A stretch of 35,436 bases of DNA, from the NCBI GenBank assembly GCA_003497625.1, contig DNNO01000014.1, positions 1-35,436 on the forward strand, in the 5' to 3' direction. Below the pieces are notes generated by a model, which was not told the origin of the DNA, ran no database searches, and worked only from the letters and a program-made list of their open reading frames with translations. Both the position numbers and the translations under genes were made by a program. Shown here piece by piece: positions 15,737 to 22,475 of the stretch. This DNA comes from Flavobacterium sp. Its GTDB lineage: Bacteria > Bacteroidota > Bacteroidia > Flavobacteriales > Flavobacteriaceae. Each line of letters begins with the position of its first letter. Positions within the stretch are counted from its first letter, which is position 1.

Positions 15737-15781
15737 TTACGGAAATCCGTAAAATATAATTTATTATCTAAGTTACTTTTG
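15737..15781 (+). promoter_or_regulatory. Operator TTACGG-N4-CCGTAA plus -7 box for the 137-aa lipoprotein gene
   Basis: The palindrome TTACGG-AAAT-CCGTAA (15737-15752) extends one more base pair on each side (T...A). The -7 box TACTTTTG (15774-15781) matches TAnnTTTG perfectly and starts 21 nt after the operator, exactly as at 11737-11781. The spacer sequences are unrelated, so the shared spacing does not come from recent duplication. Confidence 0.7.
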
Positions 15782-15797
15782 AAGTAAACCTTATGTG

Positions 15798-16211
15798 ATG
15801 AAAAAACTATCCCCTTTAAGCAGAATTTTATTCTTGCTATCATTTGTTGTTTTCTTCAATTGCAAAGAAAACAATGCAAGAAAAGAAACCATTGAAAAAG
15901 AGCAAATCAAGCCTTTTTTAAAAACACCACCAATAAATGATGTCACGTATCATGAAGATACAACAAAAGAATATGAATACCGAACAGGAACTTCGGGTGA
16001 TTATACTTATAACTACAACGCTTATGGCTTTGATGACGACGGAAATGAAGTTACTGGTAATATAGCAGTAGATGGGAAGTATGGTAATGGAATTCTCACC
16101 AAAGCTAATGGAGATGAAATAGATATAAGCGTTGAATGGATTAGTAAAGGAAAATTAATTGCAACTGATGAAGAAGGAAACGAATATGAATTATATGTTG
16201 ATGAAGATTAA
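15798..16211 (+). CDS. Lipoprotein with the candidate two-component operator
   Basis: I take ATG 15798 as the start (a GTG directly before it is in frame). MKKLSPLSRILFLLSFVVFFNC is a lipoprotein signal with a slightly unusual FFNC box. The 115-residue mature part is acidic. Its second half is rich in Gly/Asp turns (YGFDDDGNEVTGNIAVDGKY, GNGILTKANGDEIDISVEWI, TDEEGNEYELYVDED), suggesting a small beta domain. Similar short lipoproteins are common in Flavobacteria, but I know no function. The promoter (15737-15781) shares operator and spacing with the 56-aa gene, so I infer a common activator. The next gene, 16241, follows after 29 bp and may be co-transcribed. Confidence 0.75.
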   Translation: MKKLSPLSRILFLLSFVVFFNCKENNARKETIEKEQIKPFLKTPPINDVTYHEDTTKEYEYRTGTSGDYTYNYNAYGFDDDGNEVTGNIAVDGKYGNGILTKANGDEIDISVEWISKGKLIATDEEGNEYELYVDED

Positions 16212-16240
16212 TTCGTATATTTAAAAATCAAAATTTCACT

Positions 16241-16453
16241 ATGAAAAAGCTAATTTTACTTTCTTCTATTTTGCTACTTACTTCTTTTAATTCAGTAGAA
16301 AGCGATGTTTACATCTGTGGTGAAAAAGGTGCAAAAAAATATCATTTTTCTAAAACATGTAGAGGTTTTAGTAGTTGTAAACATGAAATAAAAAAAGTCA
16401 CCCTAAAAGAAGCTGAAGGTTTTGGATTGACACTTTGTGGCTGGGAGGATTAG
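16241..16453 (+). CDS. Small exported Cys-rich protein
   Basis: 70 residues. MKKLILLSSILLLTSFNSVE is a signal peptide. The mature 50 residues, VYICGEKGAKKYHFSKTCRG followed by FSSCKHEIKKVTLKEAEGFG and LTLCGWED, carry four Cys and two His in a spacing seen in many Bacteroidota small exported proteins. The pattern is C-x(4)-AKKYH-x(4)-CRG-x(3)-C-x-H...A...LCGWE. The motif looks like a metal- or disulfide-stabilised mini-domain. Its function has not been assigned as far as I know. It follows the 137-aa lipoprotein by 29 bp in the same direction. Confidence 0.82.
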   Translation: MKKLILLSSILLLTSFNSVESDVYICGEKGAKKYHFSKTCRGFSSCKHEIKKVTLKEAEGFGLTLCGWED

Positions 16454-16478
16454 CAATTTTATTTTGAAAAATGCAGTT

Positions 16479-16527
16479 GTATTAATACATATCTAAACAT
16501 TTTAAAACGTATTAATACGTTTTAAAA
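16479..16527. repeat. 28-bp perfect palindrome with a spaced half copy
   Basis: 16500-16527 is a perfect palindrome built as TTTTAAAAC-GTATTAATAC-GTTTTAAAA. Its core GTATTAATAC (16509-16518) occurs once more at 16479-16488, exactly 30 bp upstream, or three helical turns. No T run follows, so it is not a standard terminator. It lies at the border between chromosomal-looking genes and the probable integrated element. Confidence 0.6.
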
Positions 16528-16552
16528 CATAAAAACTAACTAGGTATCTATC

Positions 16553-16582
16553 AAAAAAAACACTTCGCTGAAGAATTTTTTT
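16553..16582. terminator. Bidirectional terminator between convergent genes
   Basis: CTTC-GCT-GAAG is flanked by an A run (16553-16560) and a T run (16576-16582) that pair around a 2x2 internal loop. It works in either direction and ends both the 16241 and 16605 genes. Confidence 0.6.
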
Positions 16583-16604
16583 GAAGCATTTAATTTCATA
16601 TTGA

Positions 16605-16796
16605 TTAATTTTTATAAAAAACACATCTTTTTTTACTTTGTTTAGCTTCATTATAAGCTAGTATAGCAGTAATTATTAAGGTAGTTACTATTATACCTAA
16701 AAAATAATTCTTCTTCTCTAGAACATTATTTTTCTCAACTAAATTTTCATAATCTTGACTATTGTCAATAATTATAAAATCTCTAAAATCTATCAT
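16605..16796 (-). CDS. Small single-span membrane protein of the element
   Basis: 63 residues. A polar N-terminal half (MIDFRDFIIIDNSQDYENLV) leads into a short coiled stretch (EKNNVLEKKN), one transmembrane helix (YFLGIIVTTLIITAILAY) and a basic tail (NEAKQSKKRCVFYKN). It overlaps the upstream gene by 14 bp (start 16796, neighbour stop 16783), so the pair is translationally coupled. I recognise no family. Confidence 0.6.
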   Translation of the reverse strand: MIDFRDFIIIDNSQDYENLVEKNNVLEKKNYFLGIIVTTLIITAILAYNEAKQSKKRCVFYKN

Positions 16797-17142
16797 CTCT
16801 AATTATTATTATTTTGTTACTATCCTTTTCTTTGAAATATAGAAATTCATAAATTGCACTTGCCAACCTATTATCATACTTTGCTGTATGATTAAAAACA
16901 TTAAAGAAAAAACCTTTGCCTTCAAGAATTTTCTCATCTATTTCTATTCTATCTTTAATCTTTAAAAGTTCTTGCAAAAGTTTATGATTGCTATGAATTT
17001 TTTTATCTATAACTGCTCTTCTCTCTCTCAATTCATTTGCTTGTGCATTGTGGTAATCAGTTTTGTTTTTTGAGTTAGCAAAAATCTGATTTCTTCGTTT
17101 GGGTATAAACTCTTCTTTTGTATAAGGATCTATCTTTTTCAT
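16783..17142 (-). CDS. Conserved Bacteroidota protein with an IPKRRNQIFAN-type N-terminal motif, unknown function
   Basis: 119 residues, cytoplasmic. It starts MKKIDPYTKEEFIPKRRNQI followed by FANSKNKTDYHNAQANELRE. In related Flavobacterium proteins, as I recall them, this element often reads CPYxGxEFxPKRxNQ, like half of a zinc ribbon; here the Cys is replaced. The middle is basic and helical. The C-terminal part, ILEGKGFFFNVFNHTAKYDN then ASAIYEFLYFK, is a recurring module in the same group. A nucleic-acid-binding role is plausible but unproven. It is divergent from the MerR-like gene, and its -33 element overlaps the shared operator. Confidence 0.7.
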   Translation of the reverse strand: MKKIDPYTKEEFIPKRRNQIFANSKNKTDYHNAQANELRERRAVIDKKIHSNHKLLQELLKIKDRIEIDEKILEGKGFFFNVFNHTAKYDNRLASAIYEFLYFKEKDSNKIIIIRDDRF

Positions 17143-17160
17143 AATTAATCATTTATATTT

Positions 17161-17206
17161 TTTGCTAAATTAAAAATAATTTATATATTTACCAAGTGGT
17201 AAATAT
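17161..17206. promoter_or_regulatory. Divergent promoters sharing one palindromic operator
   Basis: The palindrome ATATTTACCA-AG-TGGTAAATAT lies at 17185-17206 (10-bp arms). Plus-strand promoter: TTTG (17161-17164), 19 nt, TATATTTA (17184-17191), with the operator covering the -7 box. Minus-strand promoter: TTGG (17195-17192), 19 nt, TAATTTAG (17172-17165), with the operator covering the -33 box. One bound repressor would therefore shut both promoters. Confidence 0.65.
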
Positions 17207-17230
17207 TTTTTATTTAAAATTTACAATAAA

Positions 17231-18088
17231 ATGAATAATATAATTTATAAAGAAATAGGTGAAACTATCAATGATAAAAAGTTTTTAACCAAAGATATAG
17301 AAATTACTTCAAGACAAATAAATTATTGGAAAGAAAGAAATATTATTCCTTTTTTAGAGAAAGAAAAAAGAGGAACTATGAATATGCCTGAAGCATTATG
17401 GCTAATGATTATAAATGAGCTTTCAAATATTGGAATCGATTCTAAGAAATTAGAAACACTATCATATAACATATGGTTAAAACCGTTTTATGAAAAATAT
17501 GCCGATAAAACATTTGAATACCATTTAAATAAAAAAGGGAATTCATTAAATGACGAAGACAAAGGTTGGCTAAAGCACTTCTTAGAAAACGAACAAATCA
17601 TGGTTGATGTTTTCAGAAAAGTAATAAATCCATTTACAGATTGCATCAAAGATTCATTAATTTCTAACAGAACATTATATTCATTTATTTACTGTCCAAG
17701 TAAAGAGGAATTCATATTTTCTAAATCAGGATTGCAATTGAATTCAGACCTTAACAATATCTTTTATGGAGAAACCATAATTTCAATACCTTTCCTACCC
17801 CACTTATCAAAATTGGTAGGTTTAGATATTGAAAGACAAAAAAATGACATTGAATATTTAACCAATGTAGAAAACATCATACGAAGAACACTTGTTTATG
17901 ACAACCCAAAACTAATGGAAATTGAAGTATTTGAAGATGGCAATAAGAAGATTTGTAAAATTACTGAGAGTCATAAAAAATCCGAAGAATTAGCAAATTT
18001 TTTCTTGAACACAAAACTTCCAAATGGTTCAAAAGTAACTATTGAAACTAGAAGCCAAGGAAATTATAAAGTAACTGTAAAATCATAA
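17231..18088 (+). CDS. MerR-like helix-turn-helix regulator of the element
   Basis: 285 residues. Residues 14-55 (TKDIEITSRQINYWKERNII, then MNMPEALWLMIINELSNIGI) follow the MerR-type winged helix-turn-helix: recognition helix with R-Q-I-N-Y-W, then the wing and a helix beginning around PEALWL. The remaining 230 residues are not a standard MerR effector domain. They contain a helical section and a beta-rich section (SFIYCPSKEEFIFSKSGLQL, ETIISIPFLPHLSKLVG) and end in KVTVKS. It is divergent from 16783-17142 with an 88-bp shared control region holding a 22-bp palindrome over both promoters, so autoregulation as the element's switch repressor is likely. This is inference from layout. Confidence 0.7.
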   Translation: MNNIIYKEIGETINDKKFLTKDIEITSRQINYWKERNIIPFLEKEKRGTMNMPEALWLMIINELSNIGIDSKKLETLSYNIWLKPFYEKYADKTFEYHLNKKGNSLNDEDKGWLKHFLENEQIMVDVFRKVINPFTDCIKDSLISNRTLYSFIYCPSKEEFIFSKSGLQLNSDLNNIFYGETIISIPFLPHLSKLVGLDIERQKNDIEYLTNVENIIRRTLVYDNPKLMEIEVFEDGNKKICKITESHKKSEELANFFLNTKLPNGSKVTIETRSQGNYKVTVKS

Positions 18089-18152
18089 TTTATGAGAATT
18101 GTAGAACTTATTCGGTTCCTGATGAATCAGCCCGTTTTATCTTTATCAAGAT

Positions 18153-18317
18153 ATGGGCCAGGAAGAAAATCAAAGTGGTTGCAATAAACATTTACTTAAC
18201 CCAGAAATAATAAAAAAACACATAACAAACGTTGACGAGGAAAATCTATATGAACTTTCATTGCAACTTTATGAATTCACAAAATTAATTTTAGAACAAA
18301 TAAAAGATGAAAACTAA
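18153..18317 (+). CDS. 54-aa ORF translationally coupled to the recombinase
   Basis: From ATG 18153 it reads MGQEENQSGCNKHLLNPEII, then NVDEENLYELSLQLYEFTKL and ends ILEQIKDEN. This is acidic, helical and protein-like in composition. Its stop (18315-18317) overlaps the recombinase ATG (18307) by 11 bp, which implies coupling. The frame also stays open upstream to 18126 without another ATG. No family is recognised. It could be a recombination directionality factor or accessory protein, a guess from position only. A separate 31-codon frame from 18091 looks like noise. Confidence 0.55.
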   Translation: MGQEENQSGCNKHLLNPEIIKKHITNVDEENLYELSLQLYEFTKLILEQIKDEN

Positions 18318-19950
18318 AAACCTTCAACTTAAAGACTTTTTTGGAACATCGGTTTGGTCGTATACTAGAGTTTCTACAAAAGAACAATTCATGAATAATG
18401 GAAGTATAGAAACTCAAGTAAAAAGAATAAAAAACTTTGCAAAAGAAAATGGACTTAACATAACTGACGAATTTGATGCAGAATATGAAAGCTCAAAAAA
18501 AATTAATACACAAAGTACTTTAAAAGAGCTTATAAATAAGCTTAAAAAAACGCATTACTCAAAACGACCAAAAATAATCTTAATCTGGTCTCCTAGTAGA
18601 TTTGGTAGGGCTGGTGCTGAGCATATTCAACTTTTTGTTAGTCTTAGAAAGGAGTTTAATGTGTATTTGTATTCTGTAAGTACGGGCCATAACACCTTTA
18701 ACGAAAGGGCAGAAAACGAATTTTCTACTCAGCTACTTTATGCTCAGAAAGAAAACTTCAACAGACAAGACACAATTATTCCAGGATTAATTAACGCTCT
18801 AAACAATGGGAAATTGTTTGGAAGAACTCCAAAAGGTTATGATCATTATGGTCCCAGAGTAACGAATCCAGATAAAGTTCAAGCGAAACAAGAAATCAAA
18901 ATCAATAATGAAGGCTTAATCTTTAGAGAGGCATTTAAAAAGAAAATTTACGAATCTTACACAGACAAACAAATTATTGTATGGTTAGCTTCCAAAGGTA
19001 TTAGAATGGCATATCAATCATTGTCAAATATGTGGCGAAATGAATTTTATGCAGGTAGAGTCTGTAACTCCTTATTAGACGATACTTATGTTAAAGGAAA
19101 TTGGGAACAATTAATTTCAAAAACTGAATTTAATAAGCTCCAAAAGATTATTAATGGTACAACTAAAATTGGAATTGAAAAATTAAATGGTAAAACAGAA
19201 ACACCATTAGTTCCAAAATATTTAATTTGTGGCGATTGTAATATTACAATGACATCCTATAAAAACAAGAAGAAAAATTTATTCTACTATAAATGTAATT
19301 CTTGTAATAAAACTGCTAATGCAGAAACCAAACCAAGTTCAAACAGCGAAGGTGTAAATACTGCTTTCTTAAATCTAGTTGATAATTTTAAACTTAATGA
19401 TAATCTTAAAGAATTATTTATTGAACAAGTTAAAGTAATTCTAGAAGATGAAAAAGATAATTCAAAAGACAAGAAAAGAATATTGACATCAGAGATTAAT
19501 GACTTGAAAGAAAAAATGGATTTAATGGAGTATAGATTTGCTGTAAACGAAATTTCTAGAGATATTTTTGAGAGACAAAATCAAAAATTAAAAGAGTCCA
19601 TGAATCAAAAAATGATTGAAATTGAAAATTTACCAAGAAAAAAATCTAACCAAGAAAAGGCAATAAAGTATTTTACAAAAATCGCTGTGAACCCTTCTCA
19701 ATTCTATGAAAACCTAGAATACAACCAAAAGAGAGTATTACAAAAATTACTATTTCCAGAAGGTTTACAATATTCACTTAAAAACAAAGAATATCTAACC
19801 TCAAAAGCGGGCGCCTTATTTGAATTAACCGATTGTTTTTCAATCACTTATGATGATAAAATAAAAAAGACTCATCAAGAAAATCCTGATAAGTCTCATT
19901 TAGTACCCGGAGTGGGAATCGAACCCACACACCTAAGTACACGAGTTTGA
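18307..19950 (+). CDS. Large serine recombinase (site-specific integrase)
   Basis: 547 residues. The catalytic resolvase domain is at the N-terminus: Arg21 and the nucleophile Ser23 in YTRVSTKEQ, then IWSPSRFGRAG with the active-site arginines. The Recombinase domain follows from about residue 180 (GKLFGRTPKGYDHYG) with RNEFYAGRV. A zinc-ribbon with two CxxC pairs comes next (CGDCNITM...YKCNSC) and then a coiled coil (KKRILTSEINDLKEKMDLME). This is the standard large serine integrase plan, and all catalytic residues are intact. The last 30 or so codons are unusual: they run through the tRNA-Leu terminator and into the antisense of the tRNA itself (SHLVPGVGIEPTHLSTRV), with the stop inside the tRNA gene. 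The native C-terminus before integration would differ. Confidence 0.93.
   Translation: MKTKNLQLKDFFGTSVWSYTRVSTKEQFMNNGSIETQVKRIKNFAKENGLNITDEFDAEYESSKKINTQSTLKELINKLKKTHYSKRPKIILIWSPSRFGRAGAEHIQLFVSLRKEFNVYLYSVSTGHNTFNERAENEFSTQLLYAQKENFNRQDTIIPGLINALNNGKLFGRTPKGYDHYGPRVTNPDKVQAKQEIKINNEGLIFREAFKKKIYESYTDKQIIVWLASKGIRMAYQSLSNMWRNEFYAGRVCNSLLDDTYVKGNWEQLISKTEFNKLQKIINGTTKIGIEKLNGKTETPLVPKYLICGDCNITMTSYKNKKKNLFYYKCNSCNKTANAETKPSSNSEGVNTAFLNLVDNFKLNDNLKELFIEQVKVILEDEKDNSKDKKRILTSEINDLKEKMDLMEYRFAVNEISRDIFERQNQKLKESMNQKMIEIENLPRKKSNQEKAIKYFTKIAVNPSQFYENLEYNQKRVLQKLLFPEGLQYSLKNKEYLTSKAGALFELTDCFSITYDDKIKKTHQENPDKSHLVPGVGIEPTHLSTRV
19862..19895 (-). terminator. Terminator of tRNA-Leu, embedded in the recombinase coding region
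   Basis: On the minus strand, GACTTATCA and TGATGAGTC form a nine-base-pair stem with one G-U pair and a 9-nt loop, followed by six T (complement of 19863-19868). It begins 9 nt after the tRNA 3' end. Confidence 0.75.
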
Positions 19951-19983
19951 GTCGTGCGCGTCTACCAATTCCGCCATCCGGGC
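19904..19983 (-). tRNA. tRNA-Leu (anticodon CAA)
   Basis: Read on the minus strand, the acceptor GCCCGGA pairs with TCCGGGT (first pair G-U), and the discriminator base is A. The anticodon stem CACGA/TCGTG encloses the loop CTCAAAC, giving anticodon CAA for the UUG codon. The long variable region expected for a class II tRNA is present, and the T-loop has GGTTCGATTCC. CCA is not encoded. It is the apparent attachment site of the neighbouring recombinase element. Confidence 0.95.
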
Positions 19984-20017
19984 AATGGGAAATGATGGTT
20001 AAATCATTAAGTGGGTG

Positions 20018-20025
20018 CAAATGTA
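20018..20025 (-). promoter_or_regulatory. -7 box TACATTTG of tRNA-Leu
   Basis: A perfect TAnnTTTG match on the minus strand about 35 nt upstream of the mature tRNA 5' end. No good TTTG lies 19 nt further up. Confidence 0.55.
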
Positions 20026-20090
20026 AAAAATATTTCTGCAATTCATAAAAAAATAGTTAAAAATATCCTTTCAGAGTTCGATTTTATTTC

Positions 20091-20098
20091 TAAATTTG
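20091..20098 (+). promoter_or_regulatory. -7 box TAAATTTG of prs
   Basis: A perfect TAnnTTTG match 51 nt before the prs start codon, with CTTT at the -33 spacing. It drives prs and probably rplY. Confidence 0.6.
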
Positions 20099-20149
20099 CA
20101 CCTCGTTAACACGACACAACACTAACTAACTACTAAACAATAAATTAAC

Positions 20150-21091
20150 ATGCTGTATCAAGAACCAGAAGCAAAAATTTTTGCATGTTCTCAGAGTGTG
20201 TATTTAGCCGAACAAATTGCTGAAAAGTATGGCGTTCCGCTAGGTAAGATTACGTTCTCTAAATATAGTGATGGCGAATTTCAGCCTTCTTTTGAAGAGT
20301 CAATAAGAGGATTGCGCGTTTTCCTAGTTTGTTCTACATTTCCAAGTGCAGACAATTTAATGGAATTATTATTGATGATAGATGCAGCAAAAAGAGCATC
20401 TGCCAGACATATTACCGCTGTTATTCCTTACTTTGGTTGGGCAAGACAAGACAGAAAAGATAAGCCAAGAGTGCCAATTGGAGCAAAATTAGTTGCGAAA
20501 CTATTAGAAACTGCTGGAGCAACCCGAATTATGACCATGGATTTACATGCCGATCAAATTCAAGGGTTCTTTGAAAAACCAGTAGATCATTTGTTTGCTT
20601 CAACTATCTTTTTGCCTTATGTGAGAAGTTTAAATTTAGAAAATTTAACTATCGCATCTCCAGACATGGGAGGTTCAAAAAGAGCATATGCGTATTCTAA
20701 ATTTTTAGAATCTGATGTTGTGGTTTGTTACAAGCAAAGAAAAAAAGCGAATGTAATTGACACTATGGAGTTAATTGGAGATGTAAAAGGCAGAAATGTT
20801 ATTTTAGTTGACGATATGATTGACACCGGAGGAACATTAGCAAAAGCTGCCGATGTTATGATGGAAAAAGGCGCTTTGAGCGTAAGAGCAATATGTACGC
20901 ATCCTATTTTATCAGGTGAAGCATACGAAAAAATAGAAAACTCTCAATTATTAGAGTTAATTGTTACCGATTCAATTCCGTTACGAAAAGAATCAAAGAA
21001 AATAAGAGTCGTAAGTTGTGCTCCATTATTTGCAGAAGTAATGCACATGGTACAAAACAACAACTCTATTAGTGGTAAATTTTTGATGTAA
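20150..21091 (+). CDS. prs: Ribose-phosphate pyrophosphokinase (PRPP synthetase)
   Basis: 313 residues, normal for the family. The enzyme makes 5-phosphoribosyl-1-pyrophosphate from ribose 5-phosphate and ATP for nucleotide, His and Trp synthesis. Visible signatures are KYSDGEFQPSFEESIRG near the start, the ATP/flexible-loop region YFGWARQDRKDKPRVPIG, the metal-binding DLHADQIQGFF, SPDMGGSKRAYAYS, and the PRPP-binding loop VILVDDMIDTGGT. The protein is complete and appears active. The gene stands just right of the tRNA-Leu/element junction, with its own promoter at 20091, and is followed 49 bp later by the L25 gene. This prs-rplY-pth order is familiar in Flavobacteria. Confidence 0.97.
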   Translation: MLYQEPEAKIFACSQSVYLAEQIAEKYGVPLGKITFSKYSDGEFQPSFEESIRGLRVFLVCSTFPSADNLMELLLMIDAAKRASARHITAVIPYFGWARQDRKDKPRVPIGAKLVAKLLETAGATRIMTMDLHADQIQGFFEKPVDHLFASTIFLPYVRSLNLENLTIASPDMGGSKRAYAYSKFLESDVVVCYKQRKKANVIDTMELIGDVKGRNVILVDDMIDTGGTLAKAADVMMEKGALSVRAICTHPILSGEAYEKIENSQLLELIVTDSIPLRKESKKIRVVSCAPLFAEVMHMVQNNNSISGKFLM

Positions 21092-21140
21092 TCAAGAACA
21101 ACCACCTTAATTAGTATTTATTAATTATATATATTTTACA

Positions 21141-21743
21141 ATGAAATCAATTACGATTAAAGGATCAGAAAGAGAAAACGTAGGTAAAAAGGCAACTAAA
21201 GCCGTACGTGATGCTGGAATGGTTCCTTGCGTTATCTACGGAGGAAATCAGCCAGTTCATTTTGTTGCAGACGAAAGAGCATTTAAAGATTTGGTTTACA
21301 CTCCAAACGCACACACAGTTGTAGTTGAGTTAAACGGAACGTCTTACAATGTAATTATGCAAGACATTCAGTTTCACCCAGTTTCTGACAAAATTTTACA
21401 CATTGACTTCTTCCAATTAAGTGACGACAAAGAAATCGTTATGGAAGTACCAGTTAAAATTACAGGAACTTCTCCAGGGGTATTATTAGGAGGTGTTTTA
21501 CGTTTAAACCAACGTCGTTTAAAAGTTAAAGCTTTACCTAAAAACTTACCTGACTTTGTTGAAGCAAGTATTTCTGAATTACAAATGGGTAATAAATTGT
21601 ATGTAACTAAATTAGAAACAAACAATTTCAAATTAATGCACCCAGACAACACTGTTGTTTGTCAAGTAAGAATTTCTCGTGCTGCAATGAAAGCTGCTCA
21701 AGAAGCTGCAAAAGCAGAAAAAGGTGGAAAAAAGAAAAAATAA
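21141..21743 (+). CDS. rplY: 50S ribosomal protein L25 / general stress protein Ctc
   Basis: 200 residues, the long CTC form. The N-terminal L25 beta-barrel ([34 protein letters not shown]) binds 5S rRNA. The C-terminal TL5-like domain ([39 protein letters not shown]) follows. A Lys-rich tail KGGKKKK is typical of Bacteroidota members. It sits between prs and pth, 49 bp after prs with no visible terminator between them, so it is probably co-transcribed with prs. A terminator follows at 21767. Confidence 0.95.
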   Translation: MKSITIKGSERENVGKKATKAVRDAGMVPCVIYGGNQPVHFVADERAFKDLVYTPNAHTVVVELNGTSYNVIMQDIQFHPVSDKILHIDFFQLSDDKEIVMEVPVKITGTSPGVLLGGVLRLNQRRLKVKALPKNLPDFVEASISELQMGNKLYVTKLETNNFKLMHPDNTVVCQVRISRAAMKAAQEAAKAEKGGKKKK

Positions 21744-21766
21744 TTTCTTTACAAACTATAAAAAAG

Positions 21767-21797
21767 AAGCATCAGTTTTTACTGGTGCTTTTTTTAT
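21767..21797 (+). terminator. Terminator after rplY
   Basis: AAGCATCAGT (21767-21776) pairs with ACTGGTGCTT (21781-21790) with one T-G wobble and a TTTT loop, followed by a T run. Confidence 0.8.
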
Positions 21798-21799
21798 GC

Positions 21800-21830
21800 T
21801 TTATACTTTCTAAACTTTACACTACTTTTA
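21800..21830 (+). promoter_or_regulatory. Promoter of pth
   Basis: TTTA (21800-21803), a 19-nt spacer, then TACTTTTA (21823-21830), near the TTTG-N19-TAnnTTTG consensus. It ends only 4 nt before the first in-frame ATG at 21835, which implies a leaderless or very short-leader mRNA if that ATG is used. Confidence 0.45.
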
Positions 21831-21834
21831 CAGC

Positions 21835-22455
21835 ATGAATTGGTTATTAAACATTTTTAAGAAAAACACACCTGAAGAAAACATTCCAATGAAGAAATTC
21901 TTAATTGTTGGGCTTGGAAACATTGGCTCAGAATACGCAAATACGCGACACAATATCGGTTTTAAAGTTTTAGATTATATTGCTAATCAAGAGGGAATTT
22001 CATTTCAAACAGTAAAATTGGGTGAAGTTGCCGAGCTAAAAATAAAAGGAAGAACCTTACTATTATTAAAACCTAATACTTACATGAATTTAAGTGGGAA
22101 AGCGGTAAAATATTGGTTAGAAAAAGAAAACATCGAAAAAGAAAACATGTTGGTTATTACTGATGATTTGAATTTAGCTTTTGGAACCATCCGAATTAAA
22201 ACAAAAGGGAGCGATGGCGGTCATAATGGACTTAAGAACATTCAATTATTATTAAATTCAACAGAATACCCACGCTTTAGATTTGGCATCAGTGACGCCT
22301 TTAAAAAAGGGCAACAAGTCAACTATGTTTTAGGAGAATGGGATGCAGAAGAAAAAGAAAAACTAAAAGAGCGCCTTGAAATAAGCTCAGAAATAGTAAA
22401 ATCGTTTGCACTAGCTGGTTTAAATACTACAATGAATACTTATAATGGAAAATAA
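21835..22455 (+). CDS. pth: Peptidyl-tRNA hydrolase
   Basis: 206 residues. The enzyme frees tRNAs from peptidyl-tRNA that drops off ribosomes. The core begins at MKKFLIVGLGNIG (21889). The catalytic His lies in NTRHNIGF, the substrate-binding Asn in NTYMNLSG, and Asp/Gly motifs in DDLNLAFGTIRIKTKGSDGG followed by HNGLKNI. I keep the upstream ATG, which adds 18 residues (MNWLLNIFKKNTPEENIP), because a good promoter ends 4 nt before it and a basic W-L-x-x-L/I-F-K extension is, as I recall, common in Flavobacterium. The ATG at 21889 remains possible. A lipoprotein gene follows after 20 bp. Confidence 0.95.
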   Translation: MNWLLNIFKKNTPEENIPMKKFLIVGLGNIGSEYANTRHNIGFKVLDYIANQEGISFQTVKLGEVAELKIKGRTLLLLKPNTYMNLSGKAVKYWLEKENIEKENMLVITDDLNLAFGTIRIKTKGSDGGHNGLKNIQLLLNSTEYPRFRFGISDAFKKGQQVNYVLGEWDAEEKEKLKERLEISSEIVKSFALAGLNTTMNTYNGK

Positions 22456-22475
22456 ACCTTTTAAATTTTAAAAAC

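Larger units (their letters stand above)
16605..19950. mobile_element. Probable small integrated element next to tRNA-Leu (boundaries approximate)
   Basis: A large serine recombinase lies directly against the 3' side of tRNA-Leu(CAA). It is accompanied by a 54-aa ORF, a MerR-like regulator and two divergent small genes under one operator. This is the layout of a minimal integrative element or prophage remnant. The right end is set by the tRNA. The left end is a guess at the convergent terminator and palindrome near 16.5 kb, as I found no second copy of the tRNA 3' end in the window. No conjugation or capsid genes are present. Confidence 0.4.

Noticed and set aside
17433-17450. Short match to the tRNA-Leu T-arm (GGAATCGAT) as a possible second attachment site
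   Set aside because: Only eight or nine bases match, it lies in the middle of the MerR-like coding sequence, and chance is sufficient.
18091-18186. 31-codon frame between the MerR-like gene and the 54-aa ORF
   Set aside because: It is very short, overlaps the better-supported 54-aa frame, and has no recognisable features.
19844-20041. Minus-strand frame covering the tRNA region
   Set aside because: It reads straight through tRNA-Leu and its terminator; such tRNA-derived peptides are a familiar annotation artefact.
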